Assembly: GCA_018434685.1 (NCBI GenBank)
Contig: JAHDOV010000002.1
Coordinates: 1-64,000, forward strand
Direction: 5' to 3'
DNA: 64,000 bases
Origin: Deltaproteobacteria bacterium
GTDB taxonomy: Bacteria; Desulfobacterota; Desulfomonilia; UBA1062
In this document: piece by piece, positions 44,129 to 54,021 of the stretch
How positions within the stretch are numbered: the stretch's first letter is position 1
Layout: the number at the start of each line of letters is the position of its first letter
Notes under the pieces: model-generated
The model's input: only the letters and a program-made list of their open reading frames with translations
Databases searched by the model: none
Told to the model about the DNA's origin: nothing
Made by a program: the position numbers and the translations under genes

Positions 44129-45742
44129 TCAATTCCCCACAGGTTCGTTTCCCGGTGCGATGATACCCCGGCGTTCGAGCAGCGAGCCTTCCAGCCGGTA
44201 CAGTTCCACGAGGGACTTGAGGTAGTTGGCGATGGTCTGGATCTCGGTGATCCGGCTCTGGAGGAGATCCCGCTGGGCCTGCGCGACCATGAGCGCAGTG
44301 GATTTGCCCACCCGGAATTTTTCCGCCTCGATGCGCGCCTTTTCCTCCTGGAGGACCCTGGTGGCCGCGGTTGCGGCAATCTGTTCCCGTGAACGGTTCA
44401 CCTCGATATAGGCGCTACGGACGTCCACCTCTACGAGCTGGCCAAGGTTTCTCACCGCCTCTTCTGCCTGGGAGCGGCTAAGGAGCGATGAGCGGTACTG
44501 CGCACGGGCATCACGGTTCAGGAGCGGGAACCCGACAGACAGGCCTGTGGCTATATCGTACGAATCGCCATCCATATCCCTGACCGACCGGCCGAACGAA
44601 TCCGCATATCCGGTCTTGCCGAGATCGATGAAGAAATCCATCTTCGGCAGCAGCCCGTTCTTTGTCTTCACGATCTCCAGATCGCCCTGCTGCACCTGCA
44701 GTCTGGCCTGGTTGAGATCGGGCCTCATCCGCAGGGCAACGTCCACATGAGAGTCCACGGCATCGAGCGTCACCTCGGGTATGGCCGGCTGAAGGAGAAG
44801 CACGATCTCGCGCTGCCACAGGTTGGCACCGGGCGGATTCAGCAGCCGCAGGAGCTGGAGCCGGGTCTTCTCCAGGTTGCTCCGGGCATTGATCAGTCCT
44901 TCCCGCCTGAGAGCGATCTCCGCCTCTGCCGCGGCAACCTCGGATTCGGCCAGGTACCCGATCCTGATCATCTCCTGCATCTCGTCTTTCTGCTGCTCTG
45001 CCAGCTTGAGCGACTCGAGGAAGATCTCGATCTGCCGCTGCGTCAGGGCATAGTCCCAGTAGGTTTCCTCCACCCCTGCCACGAGGGCCTCGGCAAACCC
45101 CCGGAGCTCGTACTGCGAGGCCAGCGTGTCGAGCCTGGCCTGGCGCAGAGCGGCAAGGTTGTATCCCAGGCCTGCCCCCTTCAGGAGGGCCTGCGTGACG
45201 CTCAGCCCCAGGCGCGTTTCATACAGGTCGTCGCTGTACAGGTCCGACCAGGACCGCTGGTTCGACATCCCTACGGCGATATCCGTGCCGGTCGGGAGAT
45301 GCTCCAGGACAGCCAGATTCCCGTCGATCTCGTTGCTCACCCGCTCGCTGACAGGGCGTTGATCCTGGTCGATCTTTTCACGCAGGCGGGAATACGAGCC
45401 GCTCAAGACCGGATCGAATGCAGAGCGCTGTGTTTCCTCCGCCTCTTTGCTGATCGCGGGGTTGAACTTTTCCACCCGCAGGCCGCGGTTATGTTCCAGT
45501 GCCAGCAGAATGGCGTCCTGCACCGCAATCTGGAGCGGGCCGTCGGCCCCGGGCATGGGTGAAGACGGTTCGGCCGCGGGCGCCTGATCCTTGACCGGTG
45601 AGGGCTGAGCCGGGGCGGCCGTCGGGCCGATATAGTCCTGTCCCTTTAAGATGTCTGTGGATACACAGGATGAGCAGGTCAGGCACAGTACGACAATGGC
45701 GGCCTGTACCAGGATTTTCTTGCCCGGTTCTCTTTCTGTCAT
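44129..45742 (-). CDS. TolC-family outer membrane efflux lipoprotein
   Basis: 537 residues. Signal peptide with lipobox-like LTCSSC; two outer-membrane-efflux repeats of long helices and beta segments (ILLALEHNRGLRVEKFNP, ALLKGAGLGYNLAALRQARLD). Outer-membrane channel of the RND system encoded upstream; overlaps the RND gene by 4 bp (ATGA), hence translationally coupled. Confidence 0.9.
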   Translation of the reverse strand: MTEREPGKKILVQAAIVVLCLTCSSCVSTDILKGQDYIGPTAAPAQPSPVKDQAPAAEPSSPMPGADGPLQIAVQDAILLALEHNRGLRVEKFNPAISKEAEETQRSAFDPVLSGSYSRLREKIDQDQRPVSERVSNEIDGNLAVLEHLPTGTDIAVGMSNQRSWSDLYSDDLYETRLGLSVTQALLKGAGLGYNLAALRQARLDTLASQYELRGFAEALVAGVEETYWDYALTQRQIEIFLESLKLAEQQKDEMQEMIRIGYLAESEVAAAEAEIALRREGLINARSNLEKTRLQLLRLLNPPGANLWQREIVLLLQPAIPEVTLDAVDSHVDVALRMRPDLNQARLQVQQGDLEIVKTKNGLLPKMDFFIDLGKTGYADSFGRSVRDMDGDSYDIATGLSVGFPLLNRDARAQYRSSLLSRSQAEEAVRNLGQLVEVDVRSAYIEVNRSREQIAATAATRVLQEEKARIEAEKFRVGKSTALMVAQAQRDLLQSRITEIQTIANYLKSLVELYRLEGSLLERRGIIAPGNEPVGN

Positions 45743-48700
45743 GGCTTAACCGTATCCTTCGTAGCCGATTCTGCAAGTTTTTTTCTCCGCATCAGCCGGG
45801 TGTCGAACAGCAGGTAGACCGTGGGGATGATCACCAGGGTAATGAGCGTCGAGCTGATGAGTCCTCCGATGACTGCCCGCGCCAGGGGTGCCTGCACCTC
45901 GCCGCCTTCACCGAGGCCTATGGCCAGCGGCACCATGGCCAGGATCGTCGTCATAGCCGTCATGAGGATGGGCCTCAGACGCCGCCTTCCGGCCTCCTCT
46001 ATGGCCTCCCTGAGCTCCATTGTATCGCGGCGGCGAAGCAGGTTTATATGGTCCACCAACAGGATGGCATTGTTCACCACGATCCCGCCGAGCATGATGC
46101 AGCCGATATAGGACTGCACGTTGAAGGAGGAACTGGTCATGAACAGCATGAGGATGACCCCGATGGCGGCAAACGGTACCGAGAACATCACGACCAGTGG
46201 ATAGCGGAAGGATTCGTAGAGCGATGCCATGACCATGTAGACGAGCAGCACGGCAAGGATGAGGCTCAAGAGGAGCTCTCTGAAGGCCTTCTCCTGTTCC
46301 TCGTAATCGCCGCCGAAGACAATGCTGAAATCCCGGGGGATCGGGACATTCTGCAGCCTGCCCCGGATATCTGCCAGGATGGAACCCATATCCCGGCCGC
46401 TGATGTTTGCCGAGACGGTCACAATCCGTTCCTGATCTTTCCGTTCGATACGGACCGGGCCGGTCTTGGGCTGGAGACTGACCACGTTGCGCAGCACCAC
46501 CGCCTCGCCCCCGGTTCCGGCTATGGTCAGGTCCAGGATCTCCCGCATATCCATCTTCTCGGCATCCCTGATCTTCACGCGGATGTCGTATTCATCACCG
46601 CCTTCCCGGTAGCTGCCGGCCGTACTCCCTGCCAGGACGGTCTGGAGCATGTCGGCAATCCCCGAGACCGTGAGGTTCATATCTGCCGCCTTCTGACGGT
46701 CAACGAAGATGAGCTCTTCGGGGCTGCCCGATTCCCTGCTCACCTGGGCATCGGTCACCCCTTCGGTATCCTCGGCGATCTGTTTCACCCGCTGCGCGAG
46801 AATATCCGAGGTCTCCAGGTCGTATCCCCGGATCTCGATCTGTACCTTTTCCGTATCGCCGCCGCTGAACATCCTCAGGAGGAACAGCCCCTGGCCGGCA
46901 CGGGTCCGTATCGTCACCCCGGGAATACCCGTCAGCTTCGTGCGGAGATCGGCTGCGATCTGCTCGCTGGAGCGTACCCGCTCAGAAACCGGCTTCAGGG
47001 CTACCTGCATCTCGCCCGCATGAGATCCCCGTGACCGCCCGCCCGAGCCGCCCATACTCGTTACCATGTTCTTCGCTTCCGGGACTTCCTGCTTCACGAT
47101 AGACTCGATCAGCTTGAACCGCTCAGCGAGCACTTCAACCCTGGAACCCACCTCCATTTCCGCACTTATGCGGACCTCGCCCTCGTCGGCTGTCGGCATG
47201 AACTCCACCCCAACCAGGGGAATGAGAGCCAGGCTCCCGGCCAGCACAAGGACAGTGGCCGTCACCACAAGCCCTGCATGATCGAGCGACCGGTGGAGCA
47301 GCCGTTTGTATCCGTCCTCCATGCTTGTGAAAAAACGGGCACTCAGGGTGTAGAGGGTCTTGATCCAGGAATCTTTTGAATCGGCTGTCCTGAGATGGAT
47401 CAGCCGGGCCGACATGAGGGGAACCAGGGTCAGGGCGACCATGAGGGCACACAGCAGCGCAAAGCTCACCACAAAGGCGAGCTGCTTGAACATCACCCCG
47501 GACATGCCCCGGATGAACACGAGGGGAAGAAAGACCGCCAGGGTCGTCAGCGTGCTTGCCACGATGGCGGAAGTCACCTCGGTGGTGCCGGAGAGCGTAG
47601 CCTGTTCCGGGTCTTCCCCTGCCTCCCTGTGGCGATAGATGTTCTCCAGGACCACGATGGCGTTGTCTACCAGCATGCCGATGCCGAGCGCCAGACCGCC
47701 CAGCGTCATGATGTTCAGGGTCAGTCCCCCGAAATACATGAGCGCAAAGGTGGCAATGATGGAGATGGGTATGGCGGCGGCAATGATGAGCGTGCTGACA
47801 ATGTTGCGCAGGAAAAAGAGCAGAACGACAATCGCCAGGATGCCGCCGTAGAGTGCCATGGAGCCTACGTTGGTAATGGAGTTGCGGATATAGTCCGAGG
47901 TGTCGATGATCGGGGTCAGCCTCACCTGCGGGATATCCCGATTTATCTTTTCCGCCTCTTGAAGGACCAGCCGGGCCACCTCCACGGTGTTCGTACCCGA
48001 TTGTTTACGCACCCCCAGGCGGACGCCGGGCTGTCCGTTCACCCAGATGATCCGGGTGATCTTTTTCCAGGTATCATCGATCTTCGCGATATCACCGAGT
48101 TTGATCGGGGCACCATCCCGGATGGCCACCACGGTGCCGGAGAGCTGGGAGAGACTCGTATATTCACCCAGGGTGCGCATGGTCACCTGGATATCCCCCC
48201 GGTCGATGGTTCCTGCAGGCAGGGTGACATTGCCCTGCCTGATCCTCTCGAGGATCTGAGCAAGCGGCAGATCCATGGCCTTGATCTTGCCGGCATCGAG
48301 ATTTACCTGCACCTCACGTTCATAGCCGCCGAAGACATCGAGCGATGCCACCCCGGGAATGCGTTCGATACGGTACTTGATCTGGTCGTCGATGATCTTC
48401 CGGGTCTGGAGGGGATTCAGTTTGCTGGCCGCACCGAAGACCAGGATGGGAAAGTTGGCGACATCGAACTTGTAGAGGATCGGACGCTCGGCGTCGTCGG
48501 GAAGCCGTGAGATGATACGGTCCAGCCGGTCGCGCATATCGTTGGAGGCAGTATCCAGGTCTGTCCCCCACGAAAAGGATACGCGGACATTGCTGGACCC
48601 TTCCGAAGAGATGGAGTACACGTTCTCAACGCCGGGCACGGCACTCATTGCCTCTTCGATGGGTCGGGTTACGAGCTCTTCGATCTCTTCCGGGCTCGCG

Positions 48701-48858
48701 TCTTCATAGGTGGTCCGCACAGTCAGGGTCGGATAGGTGATGTCGGGCATCAGATCGACCGGGAGCCGGATGAGGGATATGCCCCCCAGGATCAGGACAA
48801 TCAGGATGACCATGACGGTGAAGACCGGGCGGTGGACAGCGAAGCGTGAAAGATTCAT
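45739..48858 (-). CDS. RND efflux transporter permease (HAE1/SwrC-like)
   Basis: 1039 residues, full-length RND pump: FAVHRPVFTVMVILIVLILGG start, TM4 motif GGLALGIGMLVDNAIVVLENIYRHR (shown as LGIGMLVDNAIVVLEN), and the C-terminal repeat GIVVNNAILLVDHIN. The proton-relay pair is Asp-Asn rather than the AcrB Asp-Asp, a common feature of this subfamily. Substrates probably drugs, bile-like or lipidic compounds; cannot be specified. Middle gene of the operon. Confidence 0.93.
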   Translation of the reverse strand: MNLSRFAVHRPVFTVMVILIVLILGGISLIRLPVDLMPDITYPTLTVRTTYEDASPEEIEELVTRPIEEAMSAVPGVENVYSISSEGSSNVRVSFSWGTDLDTASNDMRDRLDRIISRLPDDAERPILYKFDVANFPILVFGAASKLNPLQTRKIIDDQIKYRIERIPGVASLDVFGGYEREVQVNLDAGKIKAMDLPLAQILERIRQGNVTLPAGTIDRGDIQVTMRTLGEYTSLSQLSGTVVAIRDGAPIKLGDIAKIDDTWKKITRIIWVNGQPGVRLGVRKQSGTNTVEVARLVLQEAEKINRDIPQVRLTPIIDTSDYIRNSITNVGSMALYGGILAIVVLLFFLRNIVSTLIIAAAIPISIIATFALMYFGGLTLNIMTLGGLALGIGMLVDNAIVVLENIYRHREAGEDPEQATLSGTTEVTSAIVASTLTTLAVFLPLVFIRGMSGVMFKQLAFVVSFALLCALMVALTLVPLMSARLIHLRTADSKDSWIKTLYTLSARFFTSMEDGYKRLLHRSLDHAGLVVTATVLVLAGSLALIPLVGVEFMPTADEGEVRISAEMEVGSRVEVLAERFKLIESIVKQEVPEAKNMVTSMGGSGGRSRGSHAGEMQVALKPVSERVRSSEQIAADLRTKLTGIPGVTIRTRAGQGLFLLRMFSGGDTEKVQIEIRGYDLETSDILAQRVKQIAEDTEGVTDAQVSRESGSPEELIFVDRQKAADMNLTVSGIADMLQTVLAGSTAGSYREGGDEYDIRVKIRDAEKMDMREILDLTIAGTGGEAVVLRNVVSLQPKTGPVRIERKDQERIVTVSANISGRDMGSILADIRGRLQNVPIPRDFSIVFGGDYEEQEKAFRELLLSLILAVLLVYMVMASLYESFRYPLVVMFSVPFAAIGVILMLFMTSSSFNVQSYIGCIMLGGIVVNNAILLVDHINLLRRRDTMELREAIEEAGRRRLRPILMTAMTTILAMVPLAIGLGEGGEVQAPLARAVIGGLISSTLITLVIIPTVYLLFDTRLMRRKKLAESATKDTVKP

Positions 48859-48864
48859 ACCCGG

Positions 48865-50091
48865 CTACCCCTTTCCCGGGGAGGTTTCCTTCCTGGGATT
48901 TTCGGCATCGCCCGTACCGGTGGGCACCGGGTTTGTTTTCTTCTCCGGCATGGTTATGACGGACCCGTCATCGAGCAGGTGCTGCCCAACAATTACCACG
49001 AACCCGGTAATGGCCGGGCTTACAACCTCCGCAAGGGTACCGTTGACTATCCCCACCTCGACCGGGACGCGTCTGGCCCGCATGTTCTCCATGTCTGCCA
49101 GGAAAACGCTCCTGCCGTTGCCGGTCTTTATCAGGGCGTTTACCGGAACCACCGTTGCATTGTCGTGCCGGTTGTATTCAATCTCGACCCTGACAAACAT
49201 ACCCGGTCTGAGAATGCCTTCCGGGTTCGAGATGGCGATCTCGACCCGTGCCTGGCGCGCCGCCTCCTTCAGGATCGGGGCAACGCGTTCAATGGTGCCG
49301 ATGAACACCCTGCCCGGATACGCATCGGTGGTAATGAGCGCACCCTGTCCGGCCCGGACCCGGGGATAGTCCAGCTCGATGACGTGGATCACGGCCTTGA
49401 GGGTATTGATGTCGATGACCGAGGCAATGGGGGCATTGGCCGACAGCATGGCCCCCTCGTCCACAAACCGTTCACCAACGAACCGGCCCTGGTCGCCATC
49501 CTCCCACAGGGCCCTGATACGCGTATAATCCAGGCGCACCTGGGCTGTTTTCAGCTCGGCCTCCTTCTGGGCGGACTGGGCCTGGGCGACCTTCTGTTTG
49601 GCGAGCGCAGCCTTGTACTGCGACTCGGCAGTGTCCAGCTCCGCCTCGGAGACGATCTTCTTTTCCCGCAGGGCCTGGGCCCGCTCGAATTCACGCTGTT
49701 TCAGGTTCAGGGCACTGCGGGATTCCTCGATGTTTGCCCTGGCCACATCCAGTTCGGCCCGTGCCTGGTCGACCTGCTGAACGAACTCGTCATCATCGAG
49801 CACAGCGATCAGCTGACCCTGTTCGACCCGGTCGCCGATGTTGACGAAAATCTTCTGCAGTTTGCCTGCTATCTTGGGAGCCACGACAAACTGAGACTCG
49901 GGCAGCAGGGTGCCGGTATAGACCCCCACTTCCCGGATGGTTGCCTTCGTGACCGGCGAAACCTCCACGGCAACCGGCGGGGTCTGCCTCTGGCCAGGCT
50001 GGATCCGTGATTGAACGGTCTTGTGATAAATCTGCCAGCCGACCAATGCCGCTGCTGCGACCAGTGCGATGATAATCAGCTTTTTCTTCAT
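48865..50091 (-). CDS. RND periplasmic adaptor subunit (membrane fusion protein)
   Basis: 408 residues. N-terminal membrane anchor (LIIIALVAAAALVGWQI), lipoyl halves (VAPKIAGKLQKIFVNIGDRVEQGQLIAVLDD and later GRFVGERFVDEGAMLS), a long alpha-hairpin (about 105-180) and a C-terminal beta barrel (RPGMFVRVEIEY). First gene of the adaptor-pump-TolC operon; six bases separate it from the pump gene. Confidence 0.92.
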   Translation of the reverse strand: MKKKLIIIALVAAAALVGWQIYHKTVQSRIQPGQRQTPPVAVEVSPVTKATIREVGVYTGTLLPESQFVVAPKIAGKLQKIFVNIGDRVEQGQLIAVLDDDEFVQQVDQARAELDVARANIEESRSALNLKQREFERAQALREKKIVSEAELDTAESQYKAALAKQKVAQAQSAQKEAELKTAQVRLDYTRIRALWEDGDQGRFVGERFVDEGAMLSANAPIASVIDINTLKAVIHVIELDYPRVRAGQGALITTDAYPGRVFIGTIERVAPILKEAARQARVEIAISNPEGILRPGMFVRVEIEYNRHDNATVVPVNALIKTGNGRSVFLADMENMRARRVPVEVGIVNGTLAEVVSPAITGFVVIVGQHLLDDGSVITMPEKKTNPVPTGTGDAENPRKETSPGKG

Positions 50092-50383
50092 GTCGATATT
50101 CTCTGGGCCACCCGAACAGTGTTTTTAGTGTGCATCAGTTTCGCTCGCAGGGTCAATCTATGTCATTTTCTCCTGAACAGCAATGAGTTTCCTTCCTGAC
50201 TGCCGCCGGCTTTGTGTCCGAATCGCCCGGCCGAGAGGGGCCCCATGGGGTGACTGAAGGATTTATTTCATTGATTGTCTGATAAAGTGTGAGTATAAGA
50301 CTGTGTTCTCATATGGTTGCGCATGCTCGACCGGCAACTGGTTACACAACATTCTTCAGCTAAGGCGGATGTTCGACGGAACA

Positions 50384-50701
50384 ATGAAAAACTATAAATT
50401 GCTCATGAATGGACGGAACTTTCTTATCAGCACCAATGGTAAGGCGAAAAAGCACGGGTTTTATCAACATATCGTCATAGAGGCAGAATCCCCCCAGAAA
50501 GCCGGATTACTGGCGAGGGCCAGGATAACGCACGACAGCGCGCTCAAAGAAATAACCCTCAACACAGAGAACGATCCCCCGGTGGTCCAGCTCCATACAT
50601 TCTGGGAACTGGACGTCGCCGATGAGGTGGGCGAACTCGAGCAGGGCCGTACCTTCTACTTGGAGAAAAAGTGGTGGCAGTTCTGGAAGAAAACCCCGTG
50701 A
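50384..50701 (+). CDS. Hypothetical small soluble protein
   Basis: 105 residues, beta-rich start (MKNYKLLMNGRNFLIS) and a Trp/Lys-rich tail (EKKWWQFWKKTP). ATG 50384 is chosen because the upstream extension is hydrophilic noise; ribosome site weak. No family recognised, though similar short proteins occur in this clade. Confidence 0.6.
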   Translation: MKNYKLLMNGRNFLISTNGKAKKHGFYQHIVIEAESPQKAGLLARARITHDSALKEITLNTENDPPVVQLHTFWELDVADEVGELEQGRTFYLEKKWWQFWKKTP

Positions 50702-50836
50702 AGACCTCCTGCCCGAGGCAGACTGCGGGACAGAGGCCCCACACTACCGGGGCACGATATATCGGTGTTGACAAGGCCGGCACAGGCAGCTATTCAGCAC
50801 AGCTGTAGCTATAGAGGAAAAGGAGCGGACACGTAC

Positions 50837-51136
50837 GTGAAATCGCTGAAAGGATCACAGCGGACATTCCTTCGGGGCCTGGCTCACAGCCTGCGCCCGG
50901 TCATCCAGGTGGGCAAGAACGGCATTACCCCGGAACTGATCAGGGCTGTGGATGAGGCCCTCGATACCCACGAACTCATCAAGGTCAAGTTTGTCGATTT
51001 CAAGGAGGAGAAAAAGTCCCTCGCGCAGGAAATCGGTCAACGTACCTCCTGCGAAGAAGTCGGCCTCATCGGCAATATCGCCATCTTTTACCGGGAACAG
51101 CCGGACAAGGAAAAACGAAAGATCACCCTGCCCTGA
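50837..51136 (+). CDS. yhbY: YhbY/CRM-domain ribosome assembly RNA-binding protein
   Basis: 99 residues. Matches YhbY end to end: LKGSQRTFLRGLAHSLRPVIQVGKNGI, HELIKVKFVD, GLIGNIAIFYRE. Binds rRNA precursors in 50S subunit assembly. GTG 50837 is taken as start, with AGGAG eleven bases upstream; no other start precedes the conserved Leu-Lys. Confidence 0.88.
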   Translation: MKSLKGSQRTFLRGLAHSLRPVIQVGKNGITPELIRAVDEALDTHELIKVKFVDFKEEKKSLAQEIGQRTSCEEVGLIGNIAIFYREQPDKEKRKITLP

Positions 51137-51228
51137 ACTTTCAGGACGCCCCACCTGGTGAAGCACCCGGTCCGGGTATCTCTTTGGGCGTTTCGCTGCA
51201 AGGAGACAGCGCCCAGACAAGCAGCTGC

Positions 51229-51268
51229 CCCGCGTTCAATTCCTTTTTATACATGAATTGAACGCGGG
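51229..51268. other. Perfect 14-bp inverted repeat
   Basis: CCCGCGTTCAATTC (51229-51242), a 12-base AT-rich loop and GAATTGAACGCGGG (51255-51268). Lies between the converging yhbY and porin genes. No T run on either strand; could be a bidirectional terminator or a repeat element. Confidence 0.5.
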
Positions 51269-51340
51269 CCGGATGCTTCAGTCAGACGAGACACACCCCT
51301 TCATATCGAGGCACGAAGTCTGTTGCTGATGATGAGCTGT

Positions 51341-52621
51341 CTATTTGGAAAAGACGTAGCTCACCGTCAGCCCGGCAGTCCACATATAGCCGTCTGCTTC
51401 CAGGGAAAGATTCTCGCTCGTGGCAGGGTTGAAGTCCTGGAACGCCTCGTTGAGATTGAAGCTTTCCCCGCCGACTTCCCGTTTTGATTCTGCGGTGAAG
51501 TACTGAATGACCGTGTCGATCTTCCAGTTCTCCAGGTTCAGGCCGGCACCAACCGAGTAGGTCTTCCTGTCGGCATCGGGCCACCCGAAATCAAAGGTGC
51601 TGTCAGAAACCGGTGATGGATCGTAGAAATAGCCGGCGCGCAGATCGAGAAGATCGGAGACACCCCATTCCGCCCCCAGTCTGATCTGAACGGTATCGTC
51701 CCAGTCTCTGGGATAGCGCGCCTCGGGGAACATGCCCATCAGGGGCGTCGAGAACGTTCCCACCTGGTCCCCTTCAATGCTCCACCTGGTCCATATGAGG
51801 TCGAAGCAGAGGGAGACATTGTGCGGGGTCATGTACCTGATACCGCCCTGGATCTGTTCTGGATGATCAAACTGCGACCTCACATCGATGCCGGAATCCA
51901 TCCCGTTGAGATCCACATCACCCGTAAAGACCGCCTTTGCCCTGCCCCGGTAGGTGAGCCCTAACGTGAGGAAGTCCTCGGGATGATACTGCACCCCCAG
52001 GTTGAAGGAATAGTTGAAATCATCGATCGTATCCAGCGTGATCTGGGTCGTTGACCCGAACAGGACCTTTTCCGCCACCATTTCGGAACGGCCCAGGCTC
52101 ACCCCGGCCCCGACGGACAGCTTTTCGCTGAGCTTGTACGCCAGAGAAGGGGTGACGACTTCACGCATATACAGGGTATGGAAGGCGCTGTAGGCTCCGG
52201 GGTTTTCCGCTGCGTCGTCGTTCCATTCCAGGTCAAGGCCGAAGGGGACGTAGGCGGCCACGCCGAAGACCAGCCGATCCGATATCGGATATGCGGCACC
52301 TAAGTGCGGGACATAGAGCGGGTCGAACTTTTCGGAATAGCTCGTCGGACCGAGAACCACGGTGTTGTCCCGTTCAAAGGTCAGGTCGTAATATTTCAGG
52401 GTGGGCTTCATCATGAACAGCCCGCCTGAAACGATTGGTGCCTGTATCTGCGTCAACCCGGCCGGGTTGTAGTACACCGCATAGGGATCATCGGCATAGG
52501 CACTGTAGGCACCGCCCATTGCCGTGGCCTTGGACCCAATGCCCGCGGTATCCACATTAGCAGCCAGACAGAGTGATAGGGGAAAAAGTACAAAAAAGAT
52601 TCCTGCGACCAATTTCTTCAT
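51341..52621 (-). CDS. OmpP1/FadL-family outer membrane transporter
   Basis: 426 residues: signal peptide (LVAGIFFVLFPLSLCLAANVD), the family plug motif GIGSKATAMGGAYSAYADDPYAVYYNPAG (shown as GSKATAMGGAYSAYADDP) and alternating beta strands to the C-terminus. FadL proteins carry long-chain fatty acids and other hydrophobics across the outer membrane. AGAGGAGG site before ATG; a promoter and possible operator lie upstream. Confidence 0.9.
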   Translation of the reverse strand: MKKLVAGIFFVLFPLSLCLAANVDTAGIGSKATAMGGAYSAYADDPYAVYYNPAGLTQIQAPIVSGGLFMMKPTLKYYDLTFERDNTVVLGPTSYSEKFDPLYVPHLGAAYPISDRLVFGVAAYVPFGLDLEWNDDAAENPGAYSAFHTLYMREVVTPSLAYKLSEKLSVGAGVSLGRSEMVAEKVLFGSTTQITLDTIDDFNYSFNLGVQYHPEDFLTLGLTYRGRAKAVFTGDVDLNGMDSGIDVRSQFDHPEQIQGGIRYMTPHNVSLCFDLIWTRWSIEGDQVGTFSTPLMGMFPEARYPRDWDDTVQIRLGAEWGVSDLLDLRAGYFYDPSPVSDSTFDFGWPDADRKTYSVGAGLNLENWKIDTVIQYFTAESKREVGGESFNLNEAFQDFNPATSENLSLEADGYMWTAGLTVSYVFSK

Positions 52622-52696
52622 GTTGCCTCCTCTTGTTGTCTCATTGGTATGGATTCTTCGTGGTGAAGCACCTTAATCCTGTACCGTATGTTTCAT

Positions 52697-52737
52697 ATAT
52701 CGGTCGGTCATATTACAATATCCACACATTTTATCAA
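52697..52737 (-). promoter_or_regulatory. Promoter and possible TetR-type site for the porin gene
   Basis: In the 337-bp gap 52622-52958, the minus strand has TTGATA (52737-52732) and TAATAT (52715-52710), 16 bp apart. Just downstream, 52697-52713 reads ATATCGGTCGGTCATAT, with near-palindromic ends and a CGGTCGGTC core of the kind bound by TetR-family fatty-acid regulators. The rest of the gap shows nothing. Confidence 0.4.
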
Positions 52738-52958
52738 GATAAGTTATGGTAAAATTTAAGTAAAGAGAGCCCTGAATTAGACTTCGAGAACTTTACCTGT
52801 TCCCCTGATACCGCCTGCCCGGACACAGGACAGGCCCACGCCGGGAACACAGATCCCCCCGGGAAACCTCTGTTTTAAGGCCTGTCAGGAACCGTGACCA
52901 AGGGGCAACTCCTTCCCGGTGTTCACCCGTGTGGTGCCCGGTGAACCGGGACCGGGCG

Positions 52959-53684
52959 TTATGCCACCCCCAGGAGGATGACAAACATCACCCCGGTGAT
53001 GAGGGAAAAGATCGTCTTGTGATCGGTGCCTGAACACGAGGAGGGAATCAGTTCATCTGCGGTTATGTAGATCATCAAACCGGCCGTTGCCCCGATAATA
53101 GCCCCGATGACCTGGTCTGGGATGTTGAGAAAGAGGTGACGCGCCAGCAGATACCCCGCGACGATGGGAATAGCCGTGGATGATGAGACAAGAAATGATT
53201 TCAAGCGGTTTCCTGTCACGTGATAGAACGGCGCCGACGTACAGATACCCTCGGGTATGTTGTGGATGGAGATCGCCAGCGCGATGGCCATGGAGACCTT
53301 CACATCGGAAACGGCACCGACCGCAATGGCCATGCCTTCGGGGAAATTATGGAGAAAGATCCCCATGATCAGATACGTGGACGTCCTCTTGATGTTGCGA
53401 CCCTGTTCCTGGTTGCATAATTCGGGATGAATATGGGGGATGAGGCGATCGAGCCCGTACATGACCAGCGAACCGAACAGGACGCCGAGCATGCACACGA
53501 TCACCGACGAGAGGTGAATGCTCTCCGGAATCAGCTCCAGGAAGGAAATGGCCAGCATGACCCCTGCGGCGAAGCTGAGCATGTTGCTGATGTAGTTGAC
53601 CGATGGTTTTCTCAGCACCCCTATGGCAGAACCAATGACAGGTCCCAGCACCGATACGATCACGATTGTCAGAAGTGGATCCAT
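52959..53684 (-). CDS. ZIP-family metal transporter
   Basis: 241 residues, about eight membrane segments. The metal-binding helices carry FLHNFPEGMAIAVG (HNxPEG) and SIHNIPEGI, the ZIP signature. Likely imports zinc or another divalent metal. The 336 bases upstream (53685-54021) contain nothing I can name. Confidence 0.9.
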   Translation of the reverse strand: MDPLLTIVIVSVLGPVIGSAIGVLRKPSVNYISNMLSFAAGVMLAISFLELIPESIHLSSVIVCMLGVLFGSLVMYGLDRLIPHIHPELCNQEQGRNIKRTSTYLIMGIFLHNFPEGMAIAVGAVSDVKVSMAIALAISIHNIPEGICTSAPFYHVTGNRLKSFLVSSSTAIPIVAGYLLARHLFLNIPDQVIGAIIGATAGLMIYITADELIPSSCSGTDHKTIFSLITGVMFVILLGVA

Positions 53685-54021
53685 AATGACGTGTATACCC
53701 TGTTCAAATCGTTAGTTGTTCTCCCCCAGACAGATCCTCATCTGAGTAGCTTGTACGGACTGCCTCCTGCAATTTCCAGGTGGCATATCCCAGCACCTCA
53801 TACACCATGCGATTCAAACATGCGAGAGAGAATTTTTGTGCCCTCCTCAGACAAACTTCGATAACGGCTTCTCACATCGGAAAGGGCCAGGAGGACGCGA
53901 GAGGGTCACCGGTGCGGGAGAACATCGTCATGACCGCGGCATGAAGGTGTGGCACCGCGTGGGGTGATGTGCTAAAGACAGCATCAGGTAAGGAATCCAT
54001 CAAGGAGTTCAAAGCGTACTT
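53685..54021. other. Gene-free region
   Basis: Short frames on both strands lack ribosome sites or domains. No repeats noticed. Confidence 0.35.

Noticed and set aside
45598-47034. 478-residue open frame antisense to the RND pump
   Set aside because: No recognisable domain or start site; the RND frame is unambiguous.
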